Program-made: the position numbers and the translations under genes
In this document: positions 1 through 14,900 of the stretch, in pieces
Numbering within the stretch: position 1 is the stretch's first letter
Layout of the letters: the number at the start of each line of letters is the position of its first letter
Assembly: GCA_020055645.1 (NCBI GenBank)
Contig: CM034547.1
Location: 61,291,884-61,355,883 of the forward strand
DNA: 64,000 bases
Direction of reading: 5' to 3'
Origin: Tomocerus qinae
Taxonomy: Eukaryota; Arthropoda; Collembola; Entomobryomorpha; Tomoceridae
Notes under the pieces: model-generated
What the model was told of the DNA's origin: nothing
Databases searched by the model: none
Seen by the model: only the letters and a program-made list of their open reading frames with translations

Positions 1-3000
1 TCCACCCCCACTTTACGACCAACTTGGTTGTGGCTTCACTTGGACTTCTCATACTCCATATACATACTTACTCAATCCCTATAGTTTCTCTTCCAGTTTA
101 CCAATGCAAAGTACGTTATAGCTTAAGTCCTCAGAAATGTAGATTATGGTATTACTGTAAATTGTTGTTGTTGTAGTACAGTGCACTGCAGCTGAGCTGT
201 GCCTCACCTCTATATGATATGCTACACACGCAAGATTATAATACATTGCCTATTTGTATTAGGTACCATTAGCGTTTTACATTGTATTCCTTCTATTGTG
301 CTTATGCCAAGATATATCCACGTATAGGAAACATAAATATCTTGTTAATATACCAATTTCCCTCCTGTACTTTCCTTTACCTTTTCGGGTACCAACTAGT
401 ACATGACTTGCAAGCATTTTGGTGTGTACACTATAACTTCAGAAATAATATTATTCTGATGTAAGTAATATGCTAGCCAAAGATAAGAAAGACAGTTAGG
501 CAGCGAACGTACGTGGTCTCTTGCCCTTGTGCTAAGTTGTCTAGTTTTGTAGTCACTCGTTCTGTGTACAACTTAGGTACGCACTATATATTATAGGAAC
601 TATAGTTCTCTAGATTGAATTGCTCTCATCGTCAGAATAGAAAAGAAGAAAAAAAACGAAAGGAACACACGCCTGCCTAGCACGAATTCGACTATGACTG
701 TCTGTGTGATATATAATACAATGCCCCATGCTATCTTAGAGAGTGTCTATTAATAGTATAAAAACAATGTTTCTCTCAATTATCTGTAAACTTATTACAG
801 ATGATGATTGTTTTCTGTTCCATTTTCGCAAGAATCGCAGAAGCGACTAAAATTATTAGGTTATGCGGCATTTATGAATGGAAGTGATAAATTAAGTCCA
901 GGACACAAGTGAAGATTACGATTAAAAATCTGTACGAAGAGATGTGATGGAAAGTTTCAACGGAAATGTATAAGTATGTTGGGCTTTCATTGCATTTCCT
1001 CCAAGATCCCTGGTAATAACCAAGGTATTTGAATAGAGCATTAGCCACATGTACAATGCTTTTTAACGGCTGCATTTTCTTTGAAAAAAGCTATTATTTG
1101 CTATTTACTGGTATAATAAGGAGATAAAACATTTTTTATGGATGAGTACTGAGGAGTATCTCTGCTAGGTGTTATCAAGCGTACTTCAACTTAGTACATT
1201 ATAGAAAATAAGCTAAGGCTTTTTGTGTATCTATATAACTTCCGCTTGACTAAGTTAGTTAGTGTGCTAAATGTATCAATCTAGATTTTCCCAAGGGATT
1301 TAGACCTGCATAGTCAGCTAATAGTTAAAATGTTAAAAATGGAATAGGACAGGAGACAAGACAGGACAGGATCGTAATGGAAAACGCGAACTTGCACTTT
1401 CTACATGAATAAATCATTAGATGTTTTTCAGCTTTGCGAAAACCTTTCTTCCCTCGTGAATTTCCCATTTTGAAGCTCTTAGAATGTATCTTGTTTTCCA
1501 TGTTGGTGGATTTGAAGCTCTGGCAGAGCTTGGCAGGTGTTTTCCTTCTGACTCGTCTTGCTACTTAGGGTGAAAGCATAACAACGCGGCAAGTCTTTTT
1601 TCACATGCTTTCTACTCACTACCGAAATTACCTGTGTGGACGTATATCTGATTGTTTTCTATATCCCCACTACGTTTATCTTTAGTGGTTCTATATACAT
1701 TTACTAAGCACTTACTTCCTACAAACGGTGTAATAGATAACCAACAGGGTTGGGATACTGGTAGACACACATTTATTTTCCTACAATAATAGTTACACGC
1801 ATTTTTCTGTGAGGACAAGATATTATTTATGTACTGCACTGGTATAGGATGATTGTTGTCTGTGATTGCAAATTATTATGCATTGGTAATAAAATCCAAA
1901 GTGCAAGACTGAGTTTTATGGCTCCTTTTGTTTATGGTTTAAGTTTCGTAATAGGCACGTAGCATTTATTATTCTTTGTTAAAATGCTAGCAGTAAATAT
2001 GCATTTATGCATCTTGTCCGACAAGAACCTGAATTTGTGTAGAGATAAGAGTATGGTTGCTGTAGAGTGCAAAAATGTTTATTTATACGGGTAAATGGAC
2101 ATGTATGGGAAATGTAATGCGCTTAGAGCAGTTTGAAACTTGGACAGATATAGTAGTGTCACGATGTAGAGATTTTACATGTACAGCAATATTTGAAACT
2201 GTGTTCAATTTCGTTTTGACTTTCGCAACTCGTTTTCGTTTTGTGCACTTGTGTTACGTGATGCTAGCAAGCAGTAACATCTTATAAAACGATGTTATGT
2301 TTGCTGCACCTATAGTTATTATATCAGGTACAATAAATCGGCAGGCTGGCAGTTGCTAGTCGGCTTTTCTTTCTTTTCGTTTATTATTACAGTTGAGAGT
2401 TGGTATTTGTTATTATGTTGTTTTGTGAAAGTTTCATTGTATGAGCAAGCATATTGCTTTGGGTTGTTTAAGCCAAGTTCAGTTGAGTTGGGTTCGTGAG
2501 ACAGCAATGAAGATAAATAATAGTGAATAGGATGAGTGACGCTAGTTGGGCGTTTTCTATTTCCACTAATGTTACTGCCACGCTAAGTAAAACAAGAATT
2601 CAACTCACCTGCACAATTTATTATGGGATTTATATTATATGTTTGAAACTTTGCCATGTTTGTAATAATACAGTTTAATATTAGATGAATTCTTGTGTCT
2701 CCTTCTATTATACGCAACTGTAGATTATTTACTACTATCAAGTCTCCTTTTCGCAACACAACAAATAAACAGAAAGGTCTTGCTCGCCTTCTTGTTTTCA
2801 GAATAGCATTAAGCTATGAGAAATTTTAAGGGTAGCTCCTCGAATTGTGTTTTATTTCTAGTTTAAGTTGGTGCATTATTTGCTAAGAGTTGAATTTAGT
2901 TGTGCCGCGTTATTACGCACCAAGATACACTTACACTTAGACAGAGTGTGTTTCTCCTGTTTCCCTACGTGGTTGGTTACGTGACAGTGTGCTTTACTTT

Positions 3001-6000
3001 CGTGTAATATTTAGGTATGGTAAATAATTCATCGTTTGTTTGGAGAGACGTTGTCAAAGTGAAAGCAAAGCTAGTGACACTACGTAACTTCAACTTTCAT
3101 TACTTACAAATGTGCTTTGTGCTCCAGACAAGACAATATGACTGGATACATGCATATAACTCAAGTAACTGTCGCACGTCAGCCTAAATATATGTATAAA
3201 TGTCCACCAGATAAACTAAAGTGCAAATATTAGACCATAAATGTACATAAGTATCTATACTAGGCATTCATACTTCATATAGTATATACACGATCAGGAC
3301 AGAAATTCATCTTCAATTTGCTGGAGAAAGCAAACATCCTAGTAAAATTCCGCCTGCCGGAACCACTTCTCTACGAAAAGACCCCACTTATTTAATACAC
3401 TAATAATATGGCAGTCCATGGACGGAATCTGTTCTTGTTTGGTTCTTTCCTACGATTTCACTTACGACTTACTTTTCTTTTCCTCCCTCTGGAACTTGAG
3501 TCGAGTTCAGTACAGTCAAATCAAGGAGGAAATATTAGACGGGAGGAAGAGGGTAGGACCGTTCTAATACCTTCAGACTTCATATTACTAATATTACATA
3601 CTCTATTATCAACCACTTCAATTTTCCCCTAACTGCTAACGTGTGCAGATCCAATGGAAAGTCTACTTACTCTTTATCATGTTAACTACATCCATACTTT
3701 ATACTCTAGATCTTTTATGTCTATAGTAACTTTGGTATGCATGTACAATAAGTACATCCCCTAGCAATCTTTATTTTTTTTTGTATATGCATCTCTATAC
3801 ACGTATAGTTTGGTAACTTTTGTATTTTCACCGTACAATAGCTAGCATGAAGTTTTAAATGTTCCTCATAGACTAACGAGTTCAATTCTGTATAAAGATT
3901 TGCTATCAGATTCCACGTACTAACTACCAAGTAGTTAGCAGTTAGACTAGTGAAGTATGTTTGAACTTGTCAATTGACGTAATAAGTAAGGAAGTAAAGA
4001 AAAGATTCGGGGACAACTTAGCGACGTGACATACAGTTATGGATAAAGTTTGTACTTTGTTATGCATTCTTTCCAAATTGTAAATAGCATAACGATGAGT
4101 GTATAACCTTTTGGCTGAAATAAATAAGAAAGCAGAACATTCAGCACTGGTACAGCAATACTATCTTCTAAATCTATGCACCTGTCTAAAACGTGTACAG
4201 TACCTTAAATACTCCTTTCCTTGGAAAACTCCTGTCGTCTTTGATAGTGAGTAATTGTTACAGAAATGGGAACGCTGATGTAACATTAGAGGGCGTAATA
4301 ATATAACTGCACTCATAGTCAGTTTAGCAAAGCATATTGCATAGCTACTAGATAGTTTTTGGAATTTTGAAAACTGCTCCTTTATCTGTGTGCTTGGTTG
4401 GTTTCCCTGTGTTCACATACGTATGTACAGTAGATTGTAGATAAAGTGAATATGCATGTACTTTGGTTAAACTGAATTGGATCAGATGTAGGTTGGGAGG
4501 TAGTACTTACTATTTACTCAAAGAGCGGATACGAATGACAGAGACTGAAAGTAGAATGTTGTGAAATGCAAATACGAATGTCAAGCAGCTGTTGCAGTGC
4601 TATCTGTTTGTGTACTGGAATTTGTTGTCCTTTGTAGTAAAAGTTTAACTTTAAGTTTCCCCTGCTCTTTTGTAAAGTAATTGCCATGATGTTCATCGTA
4701 CATACAAGGTACATACATACAATTTGCGACAACTATTATTATTCCTGCCTTATAGATTCCAATTATAATTCAGCTATGCGGTATTCACTGCGTTACTTCA
4801 TTTTGGCACATGCACGCACGCATATATAATGTAGGTGGGAGTAATTTGCAAATTTTAAAAGCAACAGCAGTGAATGAGCGTTCATTGGGTTAATCATCAT
4901 TATTGTGATTATGTTTCGTATTTAGAACACGTGCATTCAATGTATACATCTCGTGAATAAAGGGAAGGAAAACAAATTACATAATCAAGAACTCGTATTA
5001 GTTACGTGTATTATGTAGAATTGACTGTTCAGGTAGAAGGGACTGATTGGAAATCAAAACGGCTGACAGTTTACCTTGTAGGTGTAGTAAAGTAAAGTCA
5101 TTTGTAATACTTGTCTCTTGTAAGACTTCTCTGTTGATTGTACCGTGTTTTGTTACAGGAAAGCCTATAAATTCAGATTTGTTATTCTACTAGCTAAAGG
5201 CAATAGGCTGCGGCTACAATGCGTGTTGCTTATGAATGGCTTACTCTACGTACCTGCCCACAGTAAATTACTCAATGGTAATGGAATATCTAAAGCAGGG
5301 TATCGCATAACAAAAGGAACAAGAGCATGAAAGAAAGCAATGTAATATCAATGCAATAATGCAATTCAATAGCACAAATATTAAACTAACCATATTACCA
5401 TATAGGTACATGTAAGTAAAAGGTTCTTTTAATATTAACTGTGTCTATTCCTAGTACATTGCTCCATACTAGTATTACTGGATGAAGTTCTTTATACATT
5501 GGGCTTATTTATAATACCCAGGTAGAAGGAAGGTATGTTCTTCTTCGGATCTTATTTCTCCCTAGCTCACATAGTAGTGCCTTCTTGTATACAAATGCAT
5601 GGTGATTATATTTCCTATGTAGTGGTATGTAATATGATGCAATTCTCTAAATATATACTACCACAGAAGAGTAGTGCACGAAGTAAATCGCAGCTATATT
5701 AGACGATATTTTGAGTTTAATATTCGGTTTAGAAGCTGGTTGGGTAGGATTGTAATAAGAAATGTGTGGCTACACTGAATTTATTTAACGTAAGTCAAAT
5801 CAAGTGTACTTGGTTTGACTGAACTGACTCGACTCATCTCAGGTTTTTGTTATTGTTGTACACGTGTGATCGAACGTAGGAGAGGTAAAAAAGATTTAGA
5901 AATCCCTTGGGGATCCCTTTTCATCCAGGACAGCAGAGGACAGGGGGTGTCTTGTTCATATGATTCTGAATGTATATAAAAGAGGTATATGGTAGGATAA

Positions 6001-8779
6001 TGTATAGCAGAGGAAGATTCTATTCTAGACGTGGATGCAGACTGCAGACTGACTGACATAGATTAAAGATAGTGGCAGTGCATCCAAAACTGTATGTAAC
6101 TAATTGTAAATATATACAGAGTATTCGTCAGAAATGCAGTGGTGCATATAAGAACAGATTTGTATGTGATGTAGCAGATTGGTTGATCCTTGTTTGTCAA
6201 GCAGAGTTAAAGAGTATTAGACATAGTTAGACACATTCACACAAGAGTATAGAATGGAAATAGGAGTACACAATATACAAGTAACATCATGAACAATATA
6301 GTACAGTAAGGCTGGTTAGTGATTAGAGGAGCTTAAAATATATGTGTGGTGAAAATAAAATATGGTAAAATTCGGCGGAACGAGTACCAAGGTAGTATGG
6401 TGATTCAATTTATTTGTCTGATGATGCAAAAGAACTGACTATTTTTAATAAGGACCTGAGAGACAGATTATGTTTCTGTCGCTTTCCATTATTTGGTTCA
6501 CCCCTCGTGATTATGCTCATGCTGTGTGTCGCTATTATTGGGGATATATCCCTTGTAGACTATGTATGTATGCAGCTCACCTATTCATCCATTCAACGTC
6601 TCTGTTCTGTCACCATCCCTATCAAGAGTAGATTATGTCACTTATTATTAAATACTACGAACTTCGCGTGTGTGCCTGTGCATCTTCCATTCCGAATTGT
6701 ATTACTGTATCCTGACTGCCAGTCTGCCTTTCCATTATATATTAGCTGAAGACACGATAGGTATAGACTTTCTTTCTGTATGCACTGCATATGTAATACT
6801 TTAACGAAAGTCACACGATACGGGAGTGTAGACAATAGTATGAGTACATACGTACGTAGTAACTACATACGAAGTATAGCAATAGGGAATTGCATTAGTG
6901 TGTTACATTGGAAGAATACTATATATAACTTATGTGTAGAATGATATATAGGGATGTAATAATAAACACAACAAAACGTACCCTCATCAACCTTTCGCAT
7001 ATAGTGGAGCCATTATGTATGCCAATGTCATTGAAAATAGCATTTCCCTGCTATTGTGTGCTCACTAGTGGTAACTGAATGCTAAAGTACCTTTCATGGG
7101 GAATGAATGTCTGCGGATGAAGTGAAATTAGACTTTAAACCCAGAAGGTAGACTAAATTGATATGTCTCTCTTTGAAGGTATATTTGCTAGTTATTTGTC
7201 TATATTGTATACATAAGGGTATACGTTACATGAAATTAGAGTCGTTGTGTTGTTGTGAAGTGACTGTTACATAGTAGGTACTAATGGAGTAACCTTGCTT
7301 CATTATGATTTCGCATTCGTTTGGTGAAATATTGGCATTCTGTTCTGGCGTAAGAATGAGAGAATATAAATAATAAGTGAATTTATTTACTTGGTTCATA
7401 TATATGGGGCCATTTGTGTCCCAACATACTAATATCCCGAATAATAAGCAAAGTGTCATGTCAGGGTGCGGCACAAACAAAATAATGTTTGAAAAAGACA
7501 GGAAAATGACTCCTGGCTCGGCCTGTTAAAGGCAGTCTTTATTTTCCCTTGGATAATACATTGTCTAACGTTTCCATATCCTACTAGTTTACGTTAGGTT
7601 GAGTTTGTTAGTGAGGAATTCGGTGGGATAGATTGCACAAGGACGCTATTATACAAGACAACTCATCACGAAACCTACTTACTTACCTTCCCGACTCATA
7701 TAGAGATAGCAATGCTTACTATGTAATAATAGTTCTTTCGGAGAAGTTGTAGGCACCTTAGTACATAAATTAGGGAATTAAGACTGTACATTTCATTTTG
7801 CACTGAGAGTTATATGTATGTGGTTGTTATGTATGTGTGGAGAGAGACAGGGAAAAAGAAGGAAATAAAGATTCGAATTTCCAAGCTATATAAATAAATG
7901 GTGAAGGTGGAGATGGAGACGAGAGAGAGAAGGCTTTGAAATATTGCCTGTGCTTGACAGCAGACGTACAAGCGAACATACAACAACTATTCCAACATAA
8001 GTAAAGTAAATGACCGAAAAGCTAATAGAAGAGAATTTCGCTTGGTAGATGTGGAATGAGCCATACTAATCGTAAGTAAGCAATGCAATGCTAATGCAAG
8101 TTTATTTGTAGTGTACTGTGGTGCATAGCAGAACGAGGCAAAGACGGCAGTCTAATGGAAGCAAAGAATATATTTAATAGTCTTAACTTATTTTAACTCA
8201 ACTACAAACTCTCCGTAATGGTCTATGAATCTATCTCCCTTTCTACTACAGTCTCGCACTATACCAAACTTCTTCACAATTAGACCTATCCTTATATACA
8301 TTTATATACCTACCTATATCTTGTTCAACATTAAGAATAATGTTTTTGGTACAAGTTCTTGTGACTTTCCAGAGTCTACGTTTGTAGTATTACTTCACTG
8401 ATTAGAGTTGTTCTTTTCAGTTTAATGCAAGTTTCTTGGGTTTGGTGGGTGACACTACATTTTACCGACGAGATATCATTGTTCCAGTTTTAATGATAGT
8501 GATTTATACTCAAGAAGTTGAGCCGCTCTCGAGTAATAAATGCTATTGCAATTTGCAATGCTTTATTGTCAGAACGAGATGATATTGAGATTGTTAGGAT
8601 TTTTAAATCTATGCTGTGATGATCCTTTGTCCTATAGTCCCTATGATTCTTTGTATTTATGTAAATACTTCTATTGTTTCCTTGAAATACAAAAACAGAA
8701 AAAATGTATGAATTTTCATTGTTTGCAGTTAAAAATTGAAACCGAGGTCTTTAATTTGTTTCCTTTGTTTGATTTACAG
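1..8779. other. Non-coding DNA upstream of the first recognised exon
   Basis: I see no exon that I can recognise here. The many short open frames (the longest is about 111 codons at 6414-6749, from a non-ATG start) have no family resemblance and no flanking splice logic. The promoter and 5' exon(s) of the downstream zinc-finger gene may lie here or to the left of the window, because its first visible exon is preceded by a strong acceptor. The sequence is AT-rich and rich in GTA/TAC words, without long tandem arrays. Confidence 0.6.
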
Positions 8780-8933
8780 AATACCGTGACATTACACCAT
8801 ATTGGAGCTTTGGCACAGCTGAAGGCAGAAGGTAACATTTTTGCGTATTCTGTGTCGACGGAAAATCCGGATGACTTGATCCTGTACCACAACCAAGGCA
8901 ATGCCACGATGGACTTTCTCTTGGATGGTGATG
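8780..8933 (+). CDS. TRERF1: TRERF1-like gene, first visible coding exon
   Basis: Acceptor TTTGATTTACAG with a long T-rich tract, then phase 0 to phase 1, ending at donor G|GTAAGT. It encodes NTVTLHHIGALAQLKAEGN and continues to FLLDGDG, an acidic stretch with no known domain. The frame stays open upstream: a second in-frame acceptor at 8727-8728 and an in-frame ATG at 8708 are alternatives, so the true start is unsettled. The only in-frame ATG inside the exon is close to its 3' end. Confidence 0.75.
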
Positions 8934-11900
8934 GTAAGTTTAGTTAGCAAAATATTATTTTTTAATGTAGACGTATCGTATGTGTGTTGGGAGTATATGG
9001 AGTGTGTATTTATTAGTTTGTTATTCTTATTTATTAGGGTATTATACGGGTTATATTTCTTGTGGTAGTATTGCAATTCCTGGTAATGATTATAATGTGC
9101 CATAAATGTGGAGATTATAAACAAATGAAAGTAAGATAGATGATAAGGCATGTAGCGGAATGAAGGTTGAAGCTGAACTGTTATGCTGCAATAAATTAAT
9201 GTAAGATTGCTCCAGTCATGTCAAGAGACCCAAGCTTCATTGCAACGAACTGAAGTGAACTAAATTTAAGTGGGCAGAGTTTGGTTGAAAGTTGGAGGCT
9301 TGGGTGGACTATAAACTGTATCTTTATTTCCATATCTAACTATTAACTCTGCTTCAGCAGCAACGTAAGTAGAGTAAAAGGAAAGAGTGCCTAACCTTAC
9401 CTACATATTTTTATGCCTACATAAACACTAAGCTAGTACAAACCAATGTATAAGTATGCAAGTGAGTTGTGCAGTAAAATTTTCAGAGGAAAGTGCAAAG
9501 GTCAGCAAAAAATCCAGTTTTGGGCTGTAAGCAATATTGCTAATGTAAGTGTTAAATGTAGTCTGGTTTTCTCAATAACAGAAATCTTGTAGTTGAGAGT
9601 TGAGATACATAGGGTTAGTTAATAGCAGGACTATATGCTTTTAACTTTAAAAGTCGTATGTTTTCATTCTACGTAGTTCCGTTCCAGTGTAATGCTATGT
9701 TTACGTTTTCCCTTAGGATATTTTTCAAGTGTCATTTCCGCAGTGTATAAATGGTTTAATCTGAGTGCTAGAAATTATCGGTGTGTGCATGTTTCAAATG
9801 AGGAAATTGCATGCGTGGAGCTCATTCGTAATAAATTGCAGTCATTTCGAAAAGGTATTATTCAAGTCCAAGTCGAGTCAGGCCTTCATGTAATGTTAAA
9901 GTTATGTAAAGAAGGATTCAGTCAGTTTTAGAGTAAACCACATATGAATATCCTATACGTGTGTATCTATATCCCCAAATTGCGTATCCTTAACAGTAAC
10001 AGTAGTAGCTCCATGCATGTTGATATTATATAGTGTACAGCTATACCTTACTCCGTAATTTTCTTTTAGTAGTAAAACTAACAGAAACTGACTTGACTGG
10101 ACTGCTGCTGGTTGGTGCACTTCTGACGAACTGATTGTGTGTGACTTGACTAACTAACTCTCTTAAAATACTATAAAATCCAACGTATCCATGCATGCAT
10201 ATGTATAGCAATTATTATACTCTACCATAATACATGTGTATATGTATGAACTTGGAAAGTAATATTATAATAGATATTGCAAGCGCGGGGGTTGCCTTAA
10301 GTAGATTTGTACATTATAGTAGGGAATTAGGTAAATGTATAATGTGGGTTGGGATGCAAATGTAGTATTTTACATCCCTATTGCATACCAACGCTACGCA
10401 ACAAATACGGGAACAGTGATATGCACTTTCTAGTGGGTAGTTATCATAATCTCTTCCCGTCATACTCTTCAGCTGATGAAGACTAAAATTAACGAGGAGG
10501 TCGAAGGGATTTGTATTTTCTTGCATTAAATTATAATATTATGCATCTGTTGTTTAATTTAATCGCCTTTTGCTGGAAACACTATTCCTTAACTATTATT
10601 TTTAATTATAAATATTAAAGTAGGTTTTGTAAAGTTTACCATGTTTATGGTAGTGAAGTAATGAGTGTTCAAGTATGTACATATGTGTAATACGTGAGCC
10701 TCTTTCTGCACAGGAGAGAATTCACAAAGGAAACGTCGTTAGCTCCAACGAAAGTCGCTATTAAATCCCGAGAGTTATGACATTGCATATTTATGTGTAT
10801 TTGTATGCAATGTGTATAATAATGTGTAAAGAGATTACATGATGGCATGACCAGGGAGAGTAAGTAAAGGAGAACTTAACTCGTATGTACCTACATGTAG
10901 CGTAATAATGCATCATAACAAAACGAAGCAGAGTAGAGTGAGTAGAAGAGGATTCGACTTCCTTCGTTCCCTTATAAAAGTGGACTTGATTATGAATTCA
11001 TGAGGTGAAGAGTGAATGCATCAACTAAAGTGCAGCTAAAGTCGACTTCCGAACTAGTAACTTCCCTGCACTATGCTACTGTAACGTAACAGATATTATT
11101 AAGTGAATGTAGTGCATTACATTGTAAAAAAGAAGAATAGGATGACAAAAATAGTACATACTCTAAAGGTACTTGAATATGTAGTCTATGACAGTGTCAA
11201 TAGTATTTGTATGTGCTCTGTTGTAAATAAACAATAATTTAGGTATAGATTGTATAATGACCGAGTTTGTTTCATTTGGTGGTTTTGTAGGTGAGAACGG
11301 AGGTTCATCCCGAGAAAGTATTACAAACCTTTTGGACGAAGGACTTGGCACGTCGCTGGATGGGACGGATGAGATCTCTTCCTCTATTCATTCGACATTA
11401 GGACGAAACGACTCTGGTGAGCATTTTTTACAGTGAAGCTTTATCAGACGTGAGATCTCCATATATTATTCTTCCTTCCTCTTACATCCCCTTTGGGGGA
11501 GTTGAGCTCTCGGCTCAGTTTCTTACAGCATCCTTTCCCAGCTACATTTCTCTCCTCGGGTGGGACATCGAAATGGAGGTGGGGGAGTTGAATAATAGAC
11601 TCTAACTTAACCATCCTTTATTCACTCGGCAGTTCTACTCTACTACTCACTACTTCTACTATTTACTGCTACTACTACTCCTATGTAATATATGTTTTGT
11701 AGTTCCTTCTTTTATACATGCATTTGTACTTAGTTCATCCATTTTATATATATTTATACTTATTGCTATATGCTCTTTAAATACAGATATATCTATACAC
11801 AAGAAAGGTGGAGTGCTGCATATACTTACATAGTTTAATATGTTACTAACTCTAATGCGTATACATAGTATTAGGCAATGACGAGTGAATTTTCTAAGTA

Positions 11901-14900
11901 TAGGTACACTTGCATGTAAAATAGAAAACCGTAAGAGACTTACTGTTCTTATATATAAAGTATGTAAAGCGAGTTCCACTATAATGTACTTATTCTCCAA
12001 TCTCCTGCATACAATCTTTTGTGTTATTTTCGTCTCTTCACTACATTACATTGCATTATAACATTAGAGTCTATTGTATTGCGTTATTATTGCATTGCAT
12101 CCAACTCTTCATCTAAGCTTGTATAGAGATGAAATTAAGCCAAACTAACAGAGTGACTTGAATGTGTGTGAGAAAGAGGAAAAGTCGAAGTGTAATATGT
12201 CCTGCGAGTAATACGAAATACAACACTCACTATTTAAATACCGTTCTTTAAGTACATTTTCATGTAAACTTGTACTTTCCTTAATACGTATATTATTCAT
12301 TTTATTAAATCATGCATATGTGTAAGCTCATTATTAAGTAACGAAATCACTAAGTACAATCTTCCAAGCATTGACTATATCATTTGGACTTTCTATATGA
12401 GAAAATGTGTTTAATTTATCTTTGTAGAAAGGTTGGCTAGTATATGCCAGAGTTATATATATAGACATTTATGACTTGATATTATGTTACAAATGTTCAT
12501 TTCTGTCTCAGCAGTCTCATCCTCTCTCATCATTCTATCATTGTACAGAGCCTCCAGTCAAATTGTTCAAATGATTTCAGACTTTAATATCTTCTCCATT
12601 ATTACATAAATGTAAAATCAACTAGAGGGGAGGATACGTAATCAAATGAACCTTCTGCATACTTTTCAACCTTCATTTTATTGTCTGATGATATCCATTC
12701 TCAGCATGGTGAACAACAATACTTGCTTTCCCCCCACTTTGTACTATTTAGTCGAATGAAGTTAATACAATTACAATACTTGTTATATTCATAATTCAGT
12801 ACTACTAGAAATTCTCCCATTCACAAGTAATATACTTGGTATTTGAATAGTTTGTGTTACGTTGAAATTACTTTATTACAATAATGTATGATCTTCTCGT
12901 TTGTTGGAAGAGCTTTCGTGTAACTCGCTCAAATAAACAAATATCTATTTCATTAGTATAAGTGTACTTCTTGTTTCATTAGGAATTGAAGTTTTAGAAA
13001 ACATGCTTGGGATAATTATGTTTTGTATGAGCGTATAAAAATATTTGCAAATTGCAAACGTTATTATTAAACTAACCAAATATTAGCGCAGTAATGCAAT
13101 CCAATAACTCTTTCTCTTTAGTTACCTACGGCTTTCAAATTAACTTTCGTTAGTAGGAAGTTGAGAAAGTGAGCTTTGTTCTCCTAACATAAATATGCTT
13201 ATCTTTGCCGTAGCTATTTTGTAATATTTACATACGTCCTGTACACGTAATGTTTCAGTTTTAAGGGGAACAAACTCAAACTGAAGTGGTGCTGGAACTA
13301 CAGGAAAGGAATGGTTATTGCTCAAAATGGATATTAAACTATTATAATAGGTAGGCCAAAGAGTAGACCAAGCTTTTCAGTTTCAGTTGGTTCTCCTAAG
13401 TCATTTCTTATCGTTTATCATTAGCAACGTGCACTTGTCTACTATACACACTTAAGTACATAGCAGAGAGTATAGTGTCGTAAGTGTTATGTTTTGTTTC
13501 ATGCATTATTCTATATGCATTAAGCGTCAAGTTTGCTTTGAATGCAAAACGAATATTAGACATTAGCTTCGCCTGCATTCTTACTGCCTCTTAAACAAAG
13601 AGAATCGCACATTTGTTGTGTTTGCAGTTGTGTTTTAATGTTTATGAAATACATACTGTGATAGATGTTGTTACTACTTTGTCTAATGCAATTTAATTTT
13701 AATCAGCGAACAAATATCTAGTACAACTACACTGAAAGCATGTAATATCGCACTATAATATTTTATTTATAGCAAAGCAGTAGGAAATTCTCTTTTCCTT
13801 CCTCGTCATATTGGATCATAAACATACTTGAAACATTGTAATTTAAATTCGTAACAAAATCCAGTATGCAGAATTTGGGATATTGTGACTCATAAAAACA
13901 TTAAACTTTTAACAGTTAGAAAAAATTGTGAAAGCATAGGTCGAGTGTGCGCTTGGGTTCTAGAATATTAGGAACATAAAATAATAGTGCTTGAAGCTGT
14001 AATGAAGGCACAGAGGCGCACACAGATGTGCAATTAGTGATTAGTTATGTTTCCTTTGGGGGCATGAAGAGATCCCTGAGTAGGGAAAGGGGAAACGTGA
14101 AAAAAATGAATAGCATAGAATTTGTTTAGTCACAAGGTAATGTGAGTGTGAACCAAACCAAATGGCATTGATGAAAACAGATATTTGTGTATAAACACAG
14201 GACTTTAGATCGTGAAGAGAAACATTGTCATTTTGTTTCGATTTACATAAATTAGGGCATACTAAATAGTTAGCATAATGTATATAAAACAGCTTGCCTA
14301 TGCCATGAGACGAGGGTAAGAATTTTGTTCGTATAGTCTGTCTGCACATTAAATTTGAGATTGAGACTGGGATGTTTAAACAGTGAATACAGTAATATTT
14401 ATTGTAGTGTTTCTTTCACGTTATATCTTTAATACATGACTTTGAAAAGTTTGTTGGATATACATTCGCAAAGTGATAAATGGTAGAAATAATGTTAAAG
14501 TAGAATATATCTGTAGGGTTTAAAACAAAACTTTTCTTTGGTGTACGCTCATTGCCTGAGTATATGTGCAAGGAATGTAATATTCTGTACAGTGGATGTG
14601 TTTATCTTCAGGTTGTGAAGAGGTCTATTACTTGTGTTGTTTTGTGTTGATTTGAGTTTACCCTTGCTCTATGTAATGCTCCGAGAAGAGAATGGCCTTG
14701 AGCTAAGTAAGTCGAAAATTGGGAGTATGTATGTATTTCTGTAGTGATCGTAGGTTTTCTTATGTAAGTTATCGTAATCGTAAGTGTAGCAAAACAAGTA
14801 AACTAGAAGAAAAAGAAGAACGGGAGTCAGAGCAAAGCCAAACTGACTCACCTATTACTCTCTAGTATAATAATGTACAGTGGAAGATGAAAGTGGAAAG

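Noticed and set aside
6414-6749. 111-codon plus-strand frame upstream of the zinc-finger gene
   Set aside because: Non-ATG start, no recognisable motif, and no donor that would join it in phase 0 to the exon at 8780 with any support.
10946-10970. B-box-like GGATTCGACTTCC, possible tRNA gene
   Set aside because: The spacing does not fit a T-loop and no acceptor stem, anticodon arm or A-box could be paired with it.
11617-11690. TAC/CTA-rich stretch as a possible satellite
   Set aside because: Irregular and short; ordinary low-complexity sequence.
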